From Terracoccus luteus (GTDB lineage Bacteria; Actinomycetota; Actinomycetes; Actinomycetales; Dermatophilaceae), in assembly GCF_003635045.1 (NCBI RefSeq), contig NZ_RBXT01000001.1, positions 3,224,001-3,288,000 of the forward strand: a stretch of DNA of 64,000 bases, in the 5' to 3' direction. A program made the position numbers and the translations under genes. Each line of letters begins with the position of its first letter. The first letter of the stretch is position 1. Positions 32,788 through 41,331 of this stretch are shown one piece after another. The notes beneath the pieces are model-generated. The model ran no database searches. It was not told the origin of the DNA and saw only the letters and a list, made by a program, of their open reading frames with translations.

Positions 32788-34013
32788 GCCCGACCCACGA
32801 GCGGCCAGATGCGACAACGGCATCCGTCGTCGTTCTCGGCCTCGGACCGGCCGGGCGCTCGGTCACGCACCTGCTCGCCCGCGCCGGCGTCGACGTCGTC
32901 GCCGTCGACACCGCCCCCGACCGCCCGTGGCGCCCCACCTACGCCGCGTGGCACGACGAGCTGCCGGCGTGGCTGCCTCCGACGGTCGTCTCGACGACGT
33001 CACCCGCCCGCGCCTTCGCGACGTCGGAGCACGAGCTCGCGCGCCGCTACTGCGTGCTCGACACCGTGGGGCTGCAGCAGCACCTGTCGCTCGGCGGCGC
33101 GCGGGTCGTCGCCGCCCGGGTCCTCGACGCCGACGCGCACCGGGTGCACCTCGACGACGGCACGGCCCTCACCGCCGACCTCGTCGTCGACGCCCGCGGC
33201 AGCCGGCCCGACCCGACGCTCGCGCAGCAGACCGCGATCGGCGTCGTCCTCCCGCGCTCGAGCGCGCCCATGCTCGAGCAGACGTGGTTCATGGACTGGC
33301 GGCGTGACAACGGCACCGGCCCGGGCGACCCGCCCTCGTTCCTCTACGTCGTGCCCCTCGACGACGAGCACGTCCTCGTCGAGGAGACGTGCCTCGTCGG
33401 CCGTCCCGCCCTCGGCTTCGACGAGCTGCGCCGCCGCCTGCACACCCGCCTGGCCGCCCGCGGCATCCGCCTCACCGGTGACGAGCGCGAGGAGCACGTG
33501 CGCTTCGCCGTCGAGGCCCCCGCCGCCCCTGCTGACCCGACCACTCCCACCAGCACGGCGCGGATGCCGGGCGGCCGGCGACCGACAACCCTGCGCCTCG
33601 GTGCCCGGGGCGGTCTCATGCACCCGGCCACCGGCTACAGCGTGGCGCTGGCTCTCGACGTCGCCGAGCGGGTGGCGACGGCGGTCGCGGACGGCACCAC
33701 CACGGCATCCGACCTCGAGGCCCTCGTGTGGCCGCGCCCGGCGCGACGCGTGCAGGCGCTGCGGGCCATCGGACTGACGACGCTGCTGCGGCTGCCCGCC
33801 GACGGGGTGGCGCAGTTCTTCGAGGCGTTCTTCCGGCTGCCGACCGCGCTGCAACGGGGGTACCTCACCGACCGGGAGCACCCGGCGCTCACGCTGGCCG
33901 CGATGGCGTCGATGGCGGCGCGGCTGCCGCCGTCACTGACGAAGGTGGCGGTGACGTCGGCGCTGCCCGCGCTGCCGTCGACGGCCTCGGTCACCCGGCG
34001 GCGCGTCCGCTGA
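32784..34013 (+). CDS. Lycopene cyclase-family FAD-dependent protein
   Basis: A 409-residue flavoprotein. GLGPAG near residues 19-24 is the FAD-binding Rossmann loop, and VVDARGSRPD and GGLMHPATGYSVALALDVAERVA match lycopene beta-cyclase-type proteins. The family converts linear to cyclic carotenoids, but the resemblance also covers other flavin monooxygenases, and no other carotenoid genes are in the window. GTG 32784 overlaps the tetR stop (GTGA), so the regulator and this gene are one unit. The 3' end overlaps the convergent DUF1772 gene by 23 bp. Confidence 0.78.
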   Translation: MSPTHERPDATTASVVVLGLGPAGRSVTHLLARAGVDVVAVDTAPDRPWRPTYAAWHDELPAWLPPTVVSTTSPARAFATSEHELARRYCVLDTVGLQQHLSLGGARVVAARVLDADAHRVHLDDGTALTADLVVDARGSRPDPTLAQQTAIGVVLPRSSAPMLEQTWFMDWRRDNGTGPGDPPSFLYVVPLDDEHVLVEETCLVGRPALGFDELRRRLHTRLAARGIRLTGDEREEHVRFAVEAPAAPADPTTPTSTARMPGGRRPTTLRLGARGGLMHPATGYSVALALDVAERVATAVADGTTTASDLEALVWPRPARRVQALRAIGLTTLLRLPADGVAQFFEAFFRLPTALQRGYLTDREHPALTLAAMASMAARLPPSLTKVAVTSALPALPSTASVTRRRVR

Positions 34014-34485
34014 CGACGACCGCGACGATCGCGACCAGCAGCGCGCCCGCCGCGACCGAGGTGGCGACGACCCGGATGTCGAAGAAGTGCTCCCACCGGG
34101 CGCGGGTCCGCTCCCAGTCCGAGGGCGGGTCCGACACGTCCCACCCGCCCATCGCGACGTTGATCGGCAGGTCACCGCGCAGCACGGCGACCAGGGTGAC
34201 GACGAGCGCCACGAGGGCGGCCACCGCCGCGACACCCGGCACGGCTCCGGCGGTCGAACGCGTCAGGACGGCGACGGCCACCGTGACCGCCGTGACGGCG
34301 AGGGCCGTGAGCAGCAACGGTCGGGCCAGTCGCGGGGCGTCGTGGTCGAGGCGCTGCTTCACCGGTACGTAGCGCTCGTACGGCAAGGACCGAAGCAGCG
34401 GCACGAGCATGAGCCGGCCGGTCAGGTGCACGCCCGCCAGCAGACCGGCCACGAGCAGCGAGACGGCCGCAGACACGACGAGCAC
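33991..34485 (-). CDS. DUF1772-like membrane protein
   Basis: A 164-residue protein with four transmembrane helices: two near the N-terminus around VSLLVAGLLAGVHLTGRL and LLTALAVTAVTVAVAV, then VAALVALVVTLVAVL and the C-terminal ATSVAAGALLVAIVAVVV. Between them is RGDLPINVAMGGWDVSDPPSDWERTRARWEHFFDIR, the short conserved soluble loop of DUF1772/anthrone-oxygenase-type proteins. Some family members act in polyketide oxidation. GTG 34485 has GGAGGAGG upstream. Opposite to its neighbours; substrate unknown. Confidence 0.75.
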   Translation of the reverse strand: MLVVSAAVSLLVAGLLAGVHLTGRLMLVPLLRSLPYERYVPVKQRLDHDAPRLARPLLLTALAVTAVTVAVAVLTRSTAGAVPGVAAVAALVALVVTLVAVLRGDLPINVAMGGWDVSDPPSDWERTRARWEHFFDIRVVATSVAAGALLVAIVAVVVSGRAAG

Positions 34486-34578
34486 GACGCCCTCCTCCCG
34501 GTCTCGGCCCGACCCACGCGGGACCGTGGCACCGGCCGAGCGTCGACCCGCACCGGCCCACCCGTCAAGGGGTCGCAC

Positions 34579-34584
34579 TATCCT
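34579..34584 (+). promoter_or_regulatory. Predicted -10 box, leaderless start of the glycosylase-like gene
   Basis: TATCCT ends 6 nt before ATG 34591. No ribosome site is present. Confidence 0.45.
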
Positions 34585-34590
34585 CGCGGC

Positions 34591-35679
34591 ATGGTGGTGC
34601 ACCGGCTGAGCCTCGAGCAGGCGCGCCGCATCGCGGTGCACGCGCAGTGGCTCGACCTGCCGCGGCCGACCGATCTCGTCGATGTGGTCGAGCGCCTCAC
34701 GCTGCTGCAGATCGACCCGACGGCGGCCATCGCCCCGAACGCCGACCTCGTGCTGTGGAGCCGGCTCGGTCGCGCCTACGACCCGGCCGACCTCGTCGCC
34801 GCGCTCGAGCGCGACCGCACGCTCGTCGAGACCGTGGCCTACGTGCGGGTGCCCGACGACGTGCCGGCCGCCATCGCCGAGGTGCGCGAGACGGAGCCGT
34901 ACCCGCAGATGGCGCGCTGGCTCGCCGTCAACGAGCCGTTCCGGCGAGACGTCCTCGCCCGGCTCGAGGCGGAGGGTCCGCTGCTGTCGCGCGACATCCC
35001 CGACACGTGCGTCGAGCCGTGGCCGTCGACTGGGTGGACCAACAACCGCAACGTGACGAAGATGCTCGAGGCACTCGCGCTCCGCGGCGACGTCGCCATC
35101 TCGGGTCGCCAGGGCCGCCAGCGCCTTTTCGACCTGCCCGAGCGGGTTCACCCACCGGGCCGGCCGCGCCTCACCCTCGACGAGGCGGTACGCCACCGCA
35201 ACGCCCGTCGGCTGACCGCATTGGGCATCGCCCGCTCGACCGGCACCGTCATGCCGGGCGAGGACCCCTACGTCGGGGATGCCGGTGAGCCGGCCGAGGT
35301 GGAGGGCGTCCCGGGTACGTGGCGGGTGCATCCCGAGTACCTCGAGCTGGGCGGGTTCCGTGGCCGCACAGCGCTGCTCAGCCCGTTCGACCGGCTCATC
35401 CACGACCGGGTGCGGGCCCAGCAGCTGTTCGGTTTCGAGTACGTCCTCGAGATGTACAAGCCGAAGGAGAAGCGGCGGTGGGGCTACTTCGCGCTGCCGA
35501 TCCTGCACCACGACCGGCTCGTCGGGAAGCTCGACGCCCGGGCCGACCGCAAGGCCGGGACCCTCGTCGTCGACGCGGTGCACGAGGACGTCCCGTTCAC
35601 GAAGCGAGTGCGCGCCGACATCGACCGCGAGATCGCCGACCTCGCCGCCTGGCTCGGGGTCGCGGTCGTCCGGGCCTGA
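34591..35679 (+). CDS. AlkZ/YcaQ-type winged-helix DNA glycosylase-like protein
   Basis: A 362-residue protein of the HTH_42 family, to which the DNA glycosylases AlkZ and YcaQ (AlkX) belong. LSLEQARRIAVHAQWLDLPRP and VVERLTLLQIDPTAAIAPNADLVLWSRLG open the family fold. SPFDRLIHDRVRAQQLFGFEYVLEMYKPKEKRRWGYFALPIL is strongly conserved. Relatives unhook crosslinks or remove antibiotic-modified bases. Whether this one has glycosylase activity is inferred only. No biosynthetic gene cluster surrounds it. Leaderless start likely. Confidence 0.85.
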   Translation: MVVHRLSLEQARRIAVHAQWLDLPRPTDLVDVVERLTLLQIDPTAAIAPNADLVLWSRLGRAYDPADLVAALERDRTLVETVAYVRVPDDVPAAIAEVRETEPYPQMARWLAVNEPFRRDVLARLEAEGPLLSRDIPDTCVEPWPSTGWTNNRNVTKMLEALALRGDVAISGRQGRQRLFDLPERVHPPGRPRLTLDEAVRHRNARRLTALGIARSTGTVMPGEDPYVGDAGEPAEVEGVPGTWRVHPEYLELGGFRGRTALLSPFDRLIHDRVRAQQLFGFEYVLEMYKPKEKRRWGYFALPILHHDRLVGKLDARADRKAGTLVVDAVHEDVPFTKRVRADIDREIADLAAWLGVAVVRA

Positions 35680-35709
35680 CCCTCGGCGGCGTCGGTCGCG
35701 GCTCGGCGT

Positions 35710-36165
35710 TCAGGCGAACGACTCGAGGTCGCGGCGCATCACCTCGAACTCGCGGTGCGCCCCGTAGACGTCGGTGAGCACCCGCAGCCCGGCGAGCACG
35801 AGCTCCCGACCCTCGTCGTCGACCTGGCCGGTCAGCCGCAGCAGGGTGAAGCCGGCTCCCACGACCATGGTGGCCGTGTCCACGTCGTCACCGGCGTCGT
35901 CGTCGGTGGGCCGCGCCAGACCGCCGAGGACGTCGTCGAGGTCGGACGGGTCGGTGAACGCCTCCGCGAGGAGGCGGCGCAGCGTCGAGTCCTCCCGGAG
36001 GTCGCCGGGGCGGTCCGACCACTCGGCGAGCAGGTCGGCCCCCTCGTCCGACCCGAACGGCGCGAACTCGCCGGCCGGGTCGTCGTAGAGCGGGTCGGTG
36101 AAGTGCGCCGCGAAGGCGGGATGCACCGGCGCCCCCGTGCCGTATGAGTCGTCGTCGGTCTCCAT
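35710..36165 (-). CDS. Conserved hypothetical protein, acidic
   Basis: A 151-residue soluble protein rich in Asp and Glu, with a leucine-rich second half (DTATMVVGAGFTLLRLTGQVDDEGRELVLAGLRVLTDVY). I recognise no family or active-site motif. ATG 36165 has GGAG 6 nt upstream; a GTG at 36201 is in frame but less likely. Divergent to the DUF427 gene, and downstream end close to the glycosylase-like gene. Codon use is normal for the window. Function unknown. Confidence 0.6.
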   Translation of the reverse strand: METDDDSYGTGAPVHPAFAAHFTDPLYDDPAGEFAPFGSDEGADLLAEWSDRPGDLREDSTLRRLLAEAFTDPSDLDDVLGGLARPTDDDAGDDVDTATMVVGAGFTLLRLTGQVDDEGRELVLAGLRVLTDVYGAHREFEVMRRDLESFA

Positions 36166-36331
36166 CAGCTCTCCGTCCTGCTCGCGCGTCGTCGGGTCCA
36201 CGCTGCCAGACAGCGGTGACGACGGCCCTCCGTCCGGAAGGATCGGGCGCCCTCCGTCGTTGTGCAGGGAAGGGAGCCGACCGGCATCCTCGAGGGTGGG
36301 TCACCCGCCCGGGCGACGAAGGAGAGACACC

Positions 36332-36613
36332 ATGCGCGCAGTCTGGAACGACACGGTCATCGCCGAGAGCGACGACACCGTGGTGGTCGAGGGCAACCAC
36401 TACTTCCCCCGCTCCTCGGTGCGTGAGGACGTGCTCGTCGACAGCGACACGCACACCACCTGCCCGTGGAAGGGTGAGGCCTCGTACCTCACGCTGTCCG
36501 TCGACGGCCAGACGAACCGCGACGCCGCCTGGTACTACCCGCAGCCCAAGAACGCCGCGGCCGAGATCGAGAACCGCGTCGCCTTCTGGAAGGGTGTCGA
36601 CGTCACCGAGTGA
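36332..36613 (+). CDS. DUF427 domain protein
   Basis: A 93-residue protein that is entirely one DUF427 domain: RAVWNDTVIAESDDTVVVEGNHYFPRSSV, CPWKGEASYLTL and AAWYYPQPKNAAAEIENRVAFWKG. DUF427 is a small beta-barrel found alone or fused, of unknown function. ATG 36332 has GGAGAG upstream. It probably forms its own transcript, followed by the DUF4287 gene. Small DUF427 genes are common in actinobacteria. No ligand can be inferred. Confidence 0.85.
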   Translation: MRAVWNDTVIAESDDTVVVEGNHYFPRSSVREDVLVDSDTHTTCPWKGEASYLTLSVDGQTNRDAAWYYPQPKNAAAEIENRVAFWKGVDVTE

Positions 36614-36750
36614 CGACGTCCGCGACGGCCGGATGCCGGTGGGCGGGCGCGGCGAGAACGTGACCGATCGCGTGTCGAGACCGGGCCCGCTCGTTCGACG
36701 ACAGGGTGAGCGTCGGCATCGTCGGCGCGCCCCAGACCCGAGGAGACATC

Positions 36751-36978
36751 ATGAGCAGCACCCCGACCGACGGCGTCAAGGGCCCGGCCTCGTACTTCCC
36801 GTCCATCGAGAAGCGGTACGGGCAGCCCGTGGCGCACTGGATCTCTCTGGTCTCGGCCCGGCGCGAGGCAGGCACGACGAAGCATGGCGAGCTCGTGACG
36901 TGGCTCAAGACCGAGCACGGGCTGGGCCACGGTCACGCCACCGCCGTCGTGGCGCACGTGCTCAAGGGCGGCGCCTGA
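36751..36978 (+). CDS. DUF4287 domain protein
   Basis: A 75-residue protein with the DUF4287 pattern: GPASYFPSIEKRYGQPVAHWISLV, then KHGELVTWLKTEHGLGHGHATAVVAHVL. The family is a small mostly helical domain often fused to transport or glyoxalase-like proteins, and its function is unknown. ATG 36751 has GAGGAG upstream; an in-frame GTG at 36706 is less likely. Soluble, same direction as the nitrilase operon but 260 bp away, with repeats between. Confidence 0.8.
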   Translation: MSSTPTDGVKGPASYFPSIEKRYGQPVAHWISLVSARREAGTTKHGELVTWLKTEHGLGHGHATAVVAHVLKGGA

Positions 36979-37082
36979 CCGATCGGCACCCCCGACGTGA
37001 CGGGGGTGCCGAACGCGCATCCGGTCGCGCGATCGACATCCCTGAGCGGTCGCAGGTGCCGGACACGAGGCCGCCCCGCCCT

Positions 37083-37195
37083 GTGTGATGCCAGCCGCGG
37101 TGTCGGGCTGCTTGTGTGATGCGAGACGCGGCGTGCTCGTCCCGTCTGGCATCACGCAGGAGCGAAGAAGGCGCCTCCGGCATCACAGAAGGCGT
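37083..37195. repeat. Four copies of a TGTGATGCC-type motif in two orientations
   Basis: TGTGTGATGCCAGCCGCGG (from 37083) and TGTGTGATGCGAGACGCGG (from about 37113) read rightward; GGCATCACGCAGG (about 37147) and GGCATCACAGAAGG (about 37179) are inverted copies. The 9-mer TGTGATGCC and its complement GGCATCACA give an inverted repeat about 90 bp apart. The rest of the 262-bp gap (36979-37240) holds no gene. Confidence 0.7.
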
Positions 37196-37228
37196 CGCGC
37201 CGGACCCCCGCCGGGCCGGCGGCACTGG

Positions 37229-37234
37229 CAGCAT
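37229..37234 (+). promoter_or_regulatory. Predicted -10 box, leaderless start of the nitrilase operon
   Basis: CAGCAT ends 6 nt before ATG 37241. Confidence 0.35.
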
Positions 37235-37240
37235 CGGGGC

Positions 37241-38131
37241 ATGGCGCAGGACGAGCAGCACGACCCGCGGCCGGGCGTCGTCAAGGTCGCCGTCTGGCAG
37301 TTCCACCCCACGCCGCGCGACCCCGACACCAACCTGGCCCGGCTGCGCGCCGTCGCCGAGGAGGCCCGCCACCAGGGGGCCGCCCTCCTCGTCACCCCCG
37401 AGCTCACCCTGACCGGCTACGACGTCGGCGAGCTCGACGGCCTCACCCGCGACGACGACGTCGACCGGGTGGCGGCGGTCGCCCGCGACGTCGGTATCGC
37501 CCTCGTCGTGGGGCTCGCCCTCGCCGCGCCGCCGGACCACGGACCGCACCACGGCCCACACCACGTCAACGCGTCGGTCGTCGTCGACCGCGACGGCACG
37601 GTGCGAGCGACCCACCGCAAGGCCCACCTCTTCGGCGACCTCGACCGCAGCCGGTTCACCCCAGGCAGTGAGCCCTTCGCGATGACCGAGCTCGACGGCA
37701 TCCGGGTCGCCACGATGATCTGCTACGACGTCGAGTTCGCCGAGGGAGTGCGGGCCGCGGCGCTCGTCGGCGCGCAGCTGCTCGCCGTGCCCACCGCCAA
37801 CATGCGACCGTTCGAGATCGTCTGCGAGCAGGTCGTGCCCGTGCGCGCGTGGGAGAACCAGATCGCGATCGCGTACGCCAACCACTGTGGCCGGGAGGGC
37901 GAGACCCACTACGTCGGCCGCAGCGTCGTCGTCGGACCCGACGGGCGCCCGCTCGCCGTGGCCGGGCCCGACGACGAGCAGCTCGTCGTCGCCGACGTCG
38001 ACCTCGGCGCTGTCGCCGACGCCCAGCGGGCGAACCCCTACTTGACCGACCGGCGCCCCGAGCTCTACGAAGACCTCGTGACGCCTCGCCCGCCCCGCCG
38101 CAGCACCCCGTCGGACACCGATATGGAGTGA
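37241..38131 (+). CDS. Carbon-nitrogen hydrolase (nitrilase superfamily)
   Basis: A 296-residue amidase-type hydrolase. The catalytic triad is complete: E54 in LVTPELTLTGYD, K127 in HRKAHLFGD and C161 in MICYDVEFAE. The superfamily cleaves amides, carbamoyl groups or nitriles by a thioester route. PNP-like GPHHGPHH is a low-complexity insert. Coupled start codons link it to an amidohydrolase and an amino acid permease, suggesting uptake and breakdown of an amide or N-carbamoyl compound. That substrate guess is inference. First gene of the operon, likely leaderless. Confidence 0.88.
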   Translation: MAQDEQHDPRPGVVKVAVWQFHPTPRDPDTNLARLRAVAEEARHQGAALLVTPELTLTGYDVGELDGLTRDDDVDRVAAVARDVGIALVVGLALAAPPDHGPHHGPHHVNASVVVDRDGTVRATHRKAHLFGDLDRSRFTPGSEPFAMTELDGIRVATMICYDVEFAEGVRAAALVGAQLLAVPTANMRPFEIVCEQVVPVRAWENQIAIAYANHCGREGETHYVGRSVVVGPDGRPLAVAGPDDEQLVVADVDLGAVADAQRANPYLTDRRPELYEDLVTPRPPRRSTPSDTDME

Positions 38132-39777
38132 GTGTCGTCCGGCCACCCGAGCCCTCCGGCACCGTGCTGCACGGGGGCGTCGTGTGGTCACCCGGCGACG
38201 ACCTCGACCACCACGCCGTCGCCGTGCACGACGGTCGCGTCCTGGCCCTCGACGAGGATGCCGTCGAGTGGGGTCGCGCTCATGACGCCGAGTTCGTCGA
38301 CGTGGCAGGGCGGTTCGTCATGCCGGCGTTCGCCGACGGCCACGCCCACCCGCTCTTCGGCGGCCTCGAGAGCGACGGCCCGCAGGTGCGCGCCCAGACG
38401 AGCGTCGACGGCATCGTCGCCGAGGTGGCCCGCTACGCCGCCGCACATCCCGACGACGAGTGGGTCGTCGGGGCCTCGTACGAGTCGAGCCTCGCCCCCG
38501 ACGGTCTCTTCGACGCCCGCTGGCTCGACGCCGCGGTGCCCGACCGCCCCGTCTTCCTGCGGGCCTGGGACTACCACACGGCGTGGGTCAACAGCCGGGC
38601 TCTCGAGCTGGCCGGCATCACGGCGGACACCCCCGCGCCGGTGCTCGGCGAGCTGCCCCGCCGGGCCGACGGGTCGCCGCTCGGCACGCTGCGGGAGTGG
38701 GGCGCGGTCGACCTCGTCACCGCCGTCATGCCGCCGCGCACCGTCGAGGCCCAGGTCGGCGCCCTCGAGCGCGCGGGCCGGCACTACGCTTCGCTCGGGC
38801 TGACGTGGGTGCAGGACGCGTGGGTCGAGCCCGAGCAGCTCGACGCCTACCTCGCCGCGGCAGAACAGGATCGGTTGCCGATCCGCTTCAACCTCGCCCT
38901 CTACGCCGACCCGCGCCGGTGGCCCGGCGACCTCGGCGTCCTGCTGGAGGGACGGGCCCGCGTGCAGGCCCTCGGCCGTCCGAGGCTCACCGCGAACACG
39001 GTGAAGTTCTTCGCCGACGGCGTCGTCGAGAACGCGACGGCGGCTCTGCTCGAGCCGTACACGACCGAGCCCGACAGCCGCGGCATGCTCGTGTGGAGCC
39101 CCGAGCAGCTCGCCGAGGCCGTCGCCGCGGTCGACGCCCACGGCTTCCAGCCGCACATCCACACCATCGGCGACGACGCCGTGCGCGTCGGGCTCGACGC
39201 CGTCGAGCACGCCCGGCGTGTCAACGGCGACCGCGACCGCCGGGCGGTGCTCGCCCACGTCCAGCTCGTCGACCCCGCAGACCGTGAGCGCTTCCACGAG
39301 CTCGGTGTCGTGGCGAACGCCGAACCGCTGTGGGCCCAGCTCGACTCGCTCATGAACGTGCTCACCGTCCCGCGCCTCGGAGACCGCCGTGCGGCGACGC
39401 AGTACCCGCTCGCGTCACTGCTCGGCCACGGCGCCCGGCTCTCGTTCGGCTCCGACTGGCCGGTCTCGTCGGCGGCCCCGCTCGAGGGGGTCGCCGTCGC
39501 CTGCAGCCGCCAGACCGACGAGCGCGAACCCGCCGCCGGCTGGACCCCGCACGAGCGGCTCCGGGTCGAGCACGCCCTCGCCGCCTACACCTCCGGCACC
39601 GCCCACCAGGCCTTCCGCCGCGCGGGCACCCTCCGCCCGGGCGACGACGCCGACCTCGTCGTCCTCTCGGGCGACCCGCGCACGGTGGCGCACCCTCGCG
39701 ACCTCGACACCCTGGCCGTCACGAGCACCTGGCTCGCGGGCAGACGCATCCACTCCGCGACGGAAGGACAGCCATGA
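38128..39777 (+). CDS. Amidohydrolase family 3 (YtcJ-like) protein
   Basis: A 549-residue metal-dependent hydrolase with the YtcJ/AmidohydroL_3 layout: VMPAFADGHAHPLFG (HxH metal site), HIHTIGDDAVRVGLDAVE, and SFGSDWPVSSAAPLEGVAVACSRQT with the late metal Asp. NLALYADPRRWP and AHVQLVDPADRER complete the active face. The start GTG overlaps the nitrilase stop (GTGA), and its end overlaps the permease start (ATGA), so all three are translated together. The substrate is likely an amide, lactam or carbamate imported by the permease. Confidence 0.87.
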   Translation: MSVVRPPEPSGTVLHGGVVWSPGDDLDHHAVAVHDGRVLALDEDAVEWGRAHDAEFVDVAGRFVMPAFADGHAHPLFGGLESDGPQVRAQTSVDGIVAEVARYAAAHPDDEWVVGASYESSLAPDGLFDARWLDAAVPDRPVFLRAWDYHTAWVNSRALELAGITADTPAPVLGELPRRADGSPLGTLREWGAVDLVTAVMPPRTVEAQVGALERAGRHYASLGLTWVQDAWVEPEQLDAYLAAAEQDRLPIRFNLALYADPRRWPGDLGVLLEGRARVQALGRPRLTANTVKFFADGVVENATAALLEPYTTEPDSRGMLVWSPEQLAEAVAAVDAHGFQPHIHTIGDDAVRVGLDAVEHARRVNGDRDRRAVLAHVQLVDPADRERFHELGVVANAEPLWAQLDSLMNVLTVPRLGDRRAATQYPLASLLGHGARLSFGSDWPVSSAAPLEGVAVACSRQTDEREPAAGWTPHERLRVEHALAAYTSGTAHQAFRRAGTLRPGDDADLVVLSGDPRTVAHPRDLDTLAVTSTWLAGRRIHSATEGQP

Positions 39778-41210
39778 GCGAGCACACGGGCGGCAGGCAC
39801 GACGGCGGCGCCGGCCACCCCGGGGAGGCCAGCGACCACGGCACCGTCGACCGCGGCATCCTCGACCGCGACACGACCCTGAAGCGTGCGCTGCGCCTGC
39901 CCGCGCTCACCCTCTTCGGCCTCGTCTACCTCGTGCCGCTCACGGTCTTCACGACGTACGGCCTCGTCACCGAGCAGACCGGCGGGCGCCTCGCCACCGC
40001 CTACGTCGTCACGCTCTTGGCCATGGCGTTCACGGCGTTCTCGTACGCCGCGATGGTGCGCGCCTACCCCGTCTCGGGCTCGGCCTACACCTACACGAGC
40101 AAGGCGTTCGGCGGGCACGCCGGCTTCCTCTCCGGGTGGGCGCTGCTGCTCGACTACCTCTTCCTGCCGATGCTCAACTACCTCGTCATCGGGATCTACC
40201 TCAACGCCCAGTTCCCGGGCGTGCCGATCGGCGTGTGGGCGCTCATCGCCATCGCCCTCGTGACGGTGCTCAACGTCGTCGGCATCACGACCATCGCCAA
40301 CGTCAACGTCGCGATCATCGCCGCGCAGGCCGTCTTCATCGTGCTCTTCGTCGCCCTCGCCGTGAAGACCATCGCCGGCCAGCCGGTCGACCTGCTCGCC
40401 CCGTTCACCGGCGACGGCAGCGTCACCGGCAACGGCGCGGTCTTCGCCGGCGCGGCCGTGCTCGCCCTGTCGTTCCTCGGCTTCGACGCCGTGTCGACGA
40501 TGGCCGAGGAGGCGGAGAACCCGCGCCGTGACATCCCCCGCGCCATCGTCAGCGTGACGGTCGGCGGCGGCATCCTGTTCATCATCCTCAGCTGGCTGTC
40601 GCAGGCGGCCTACCCGGCGACGACGTTCGAGGTCGCCGACTCCGGCTCACTCGACGTCATGGTCAAGGTCGGCGGGCAGTTCCTGTCGACGTTCTTCACC
40701 GCCGCCTACGTCGCCGGCGCGTTCGGCTCGGCCCTGACGTCGCAGGCCTCCGTGACCCGCATCATGTACACGATGGGCCGCGACGGGGTCTTCCCGAAGG
40801 TGCTCGGCACGCTGCACCCGCGCTTCCGCACGCCCGTGCTCGCCATCGCCATCGTCTCGGTCATCTCCCTCGCCGCCGAGCTGATCAGCCTCGCCACCCT
40901 GGCCAGCCTCGTCAGCTTCGGGGCCCTGTTCGCGTTCTCGGTCGTCAACCTCTCCGTCGTCAAGACGTACTGGGTCGACCGTCACGAGCGCGGAGGCGGC
41001 GCCGCCCTGCGCTACCTCGTCGCGCCCGTCGTCGGGTTCGCCCTCATCCTCTGGCTCTGGACCTCCCTCAGCAGCACGGCTCTCTGGACCGGCCTCGCCT
41101 GGCTCGCCGTCGGCGTCGTCTGGCTGGCGGTGCTGACGAAGGGCTTCCGCCGTCGCCCGCCCGAGGTGGAGTTCAGCGAGCAGGCCGAGGGCGCCATCCC
41201 GCGCCACTGA
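39774..41210 (+). CDS. APC-family amino acid/polyamine permease
   Basis: A 478-residue transporter with 12 predicted transmembrane helices and the APC signature near the N-terminus (GLVYLVPLTVFTTYGLVTEQTGGRLATAYVVTLLAMAFTAFSYAAMVRAYPVSGSAYTYTSKAFG). SFLGFDAVSTMAEEAENPRRDIPRAI is the helix-6-like motif. It imports amino acids, polyamines or similar amines with protons or Na. Coupling to an amidohydrolase and nitrilase suggests it brings in their substrate. Last gene of the operon. Confidence 0.9.
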   Translation: MSEHTGGRHDGGAGHPGEASDHGTVDRGILDRDTTLKRALRLPALTLFGLVYLVPLTVFTTYGLVTEQTGGRLATAYVVTLLAMAFTAFSYAAMVRAYPVSGSAYTYTSKAFGGHAGFLSGWALLLDYLFLPMLNYLVIGIYLNAQFPGVPIGVWALIAIALVTVLNVVGITTIANVNVAIIAAQAVFIVLFVALAVKTIAGQPVDLLAPFTGDGSVTGNGAVFAGAAVLALSFLGFDAVSTMAEEAENPRRDIPRAIVSVTVGGGILFIILSWLSQAAYPATTFEVADSGSLDVMVKVGGQFLSTFFTAAYVAGAFGSALTSQASVTRIMYTMGRDGVFPKVLGTLHPRFRTPVLAIAIVSVISLAAELISLATLASLVSFGALFAFSVVNLSVVKTYWVDRHERGGGAALRYLVAPVVGFALILWLWTSLSSTALWTGLAWLAVGVVWLAVLTKGFRRRPPEVEFSEQAEGAIPRH

Positions 41211-41217
41211 CCCCCGC

Positions 41218-41283
41218 GTCGGCCACCTCGACCGCCTCGACCGCCTCGACCGCCTCGACCGCCTCGACCGCCTCGACCGCGAG
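41218..41283. repeat. CCTCGACCG minisatellite
   Basis: About seven tandem copies of the 9-bp unit CTCGACCGC directly follow the permease stop. The downstream gene DUF4385 is separated from it by about 50 bp of non-coding DNA. Confidence 0.85.
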
Positions 41284-41319
41284 AACGACGACCGGATGCC
41301 GCCCGGCCCGTCGGCGGGG

Positions 41320-41325
41320 CAGGAT
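41320..41325 (+). promoter_or_regulatory. Predicted -10 box of the DUF4385 gene
   Basis: CAGGAT ends 6 nt before GTG 41332, the same arrangement as at the GH31 gene start. Confidence 0.35.
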
Positions 41326-41331
41326 GGCGGC

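Noticed and set aside
32784-34013. Carotenoid biosynthesis cluster
   Set aside because: A lycopene-cyclase-like flavoprotein is present, but no phytoene synthase or desaturase lies near, so a cluster is not supported.
34500-35583. Extended minus-strand frame antisense to the glycosylase-like gene
   Set aside because: Its upper part has no fold or codon bias; only the C-terminal 164 residues (33991-34485) match DUF1772.
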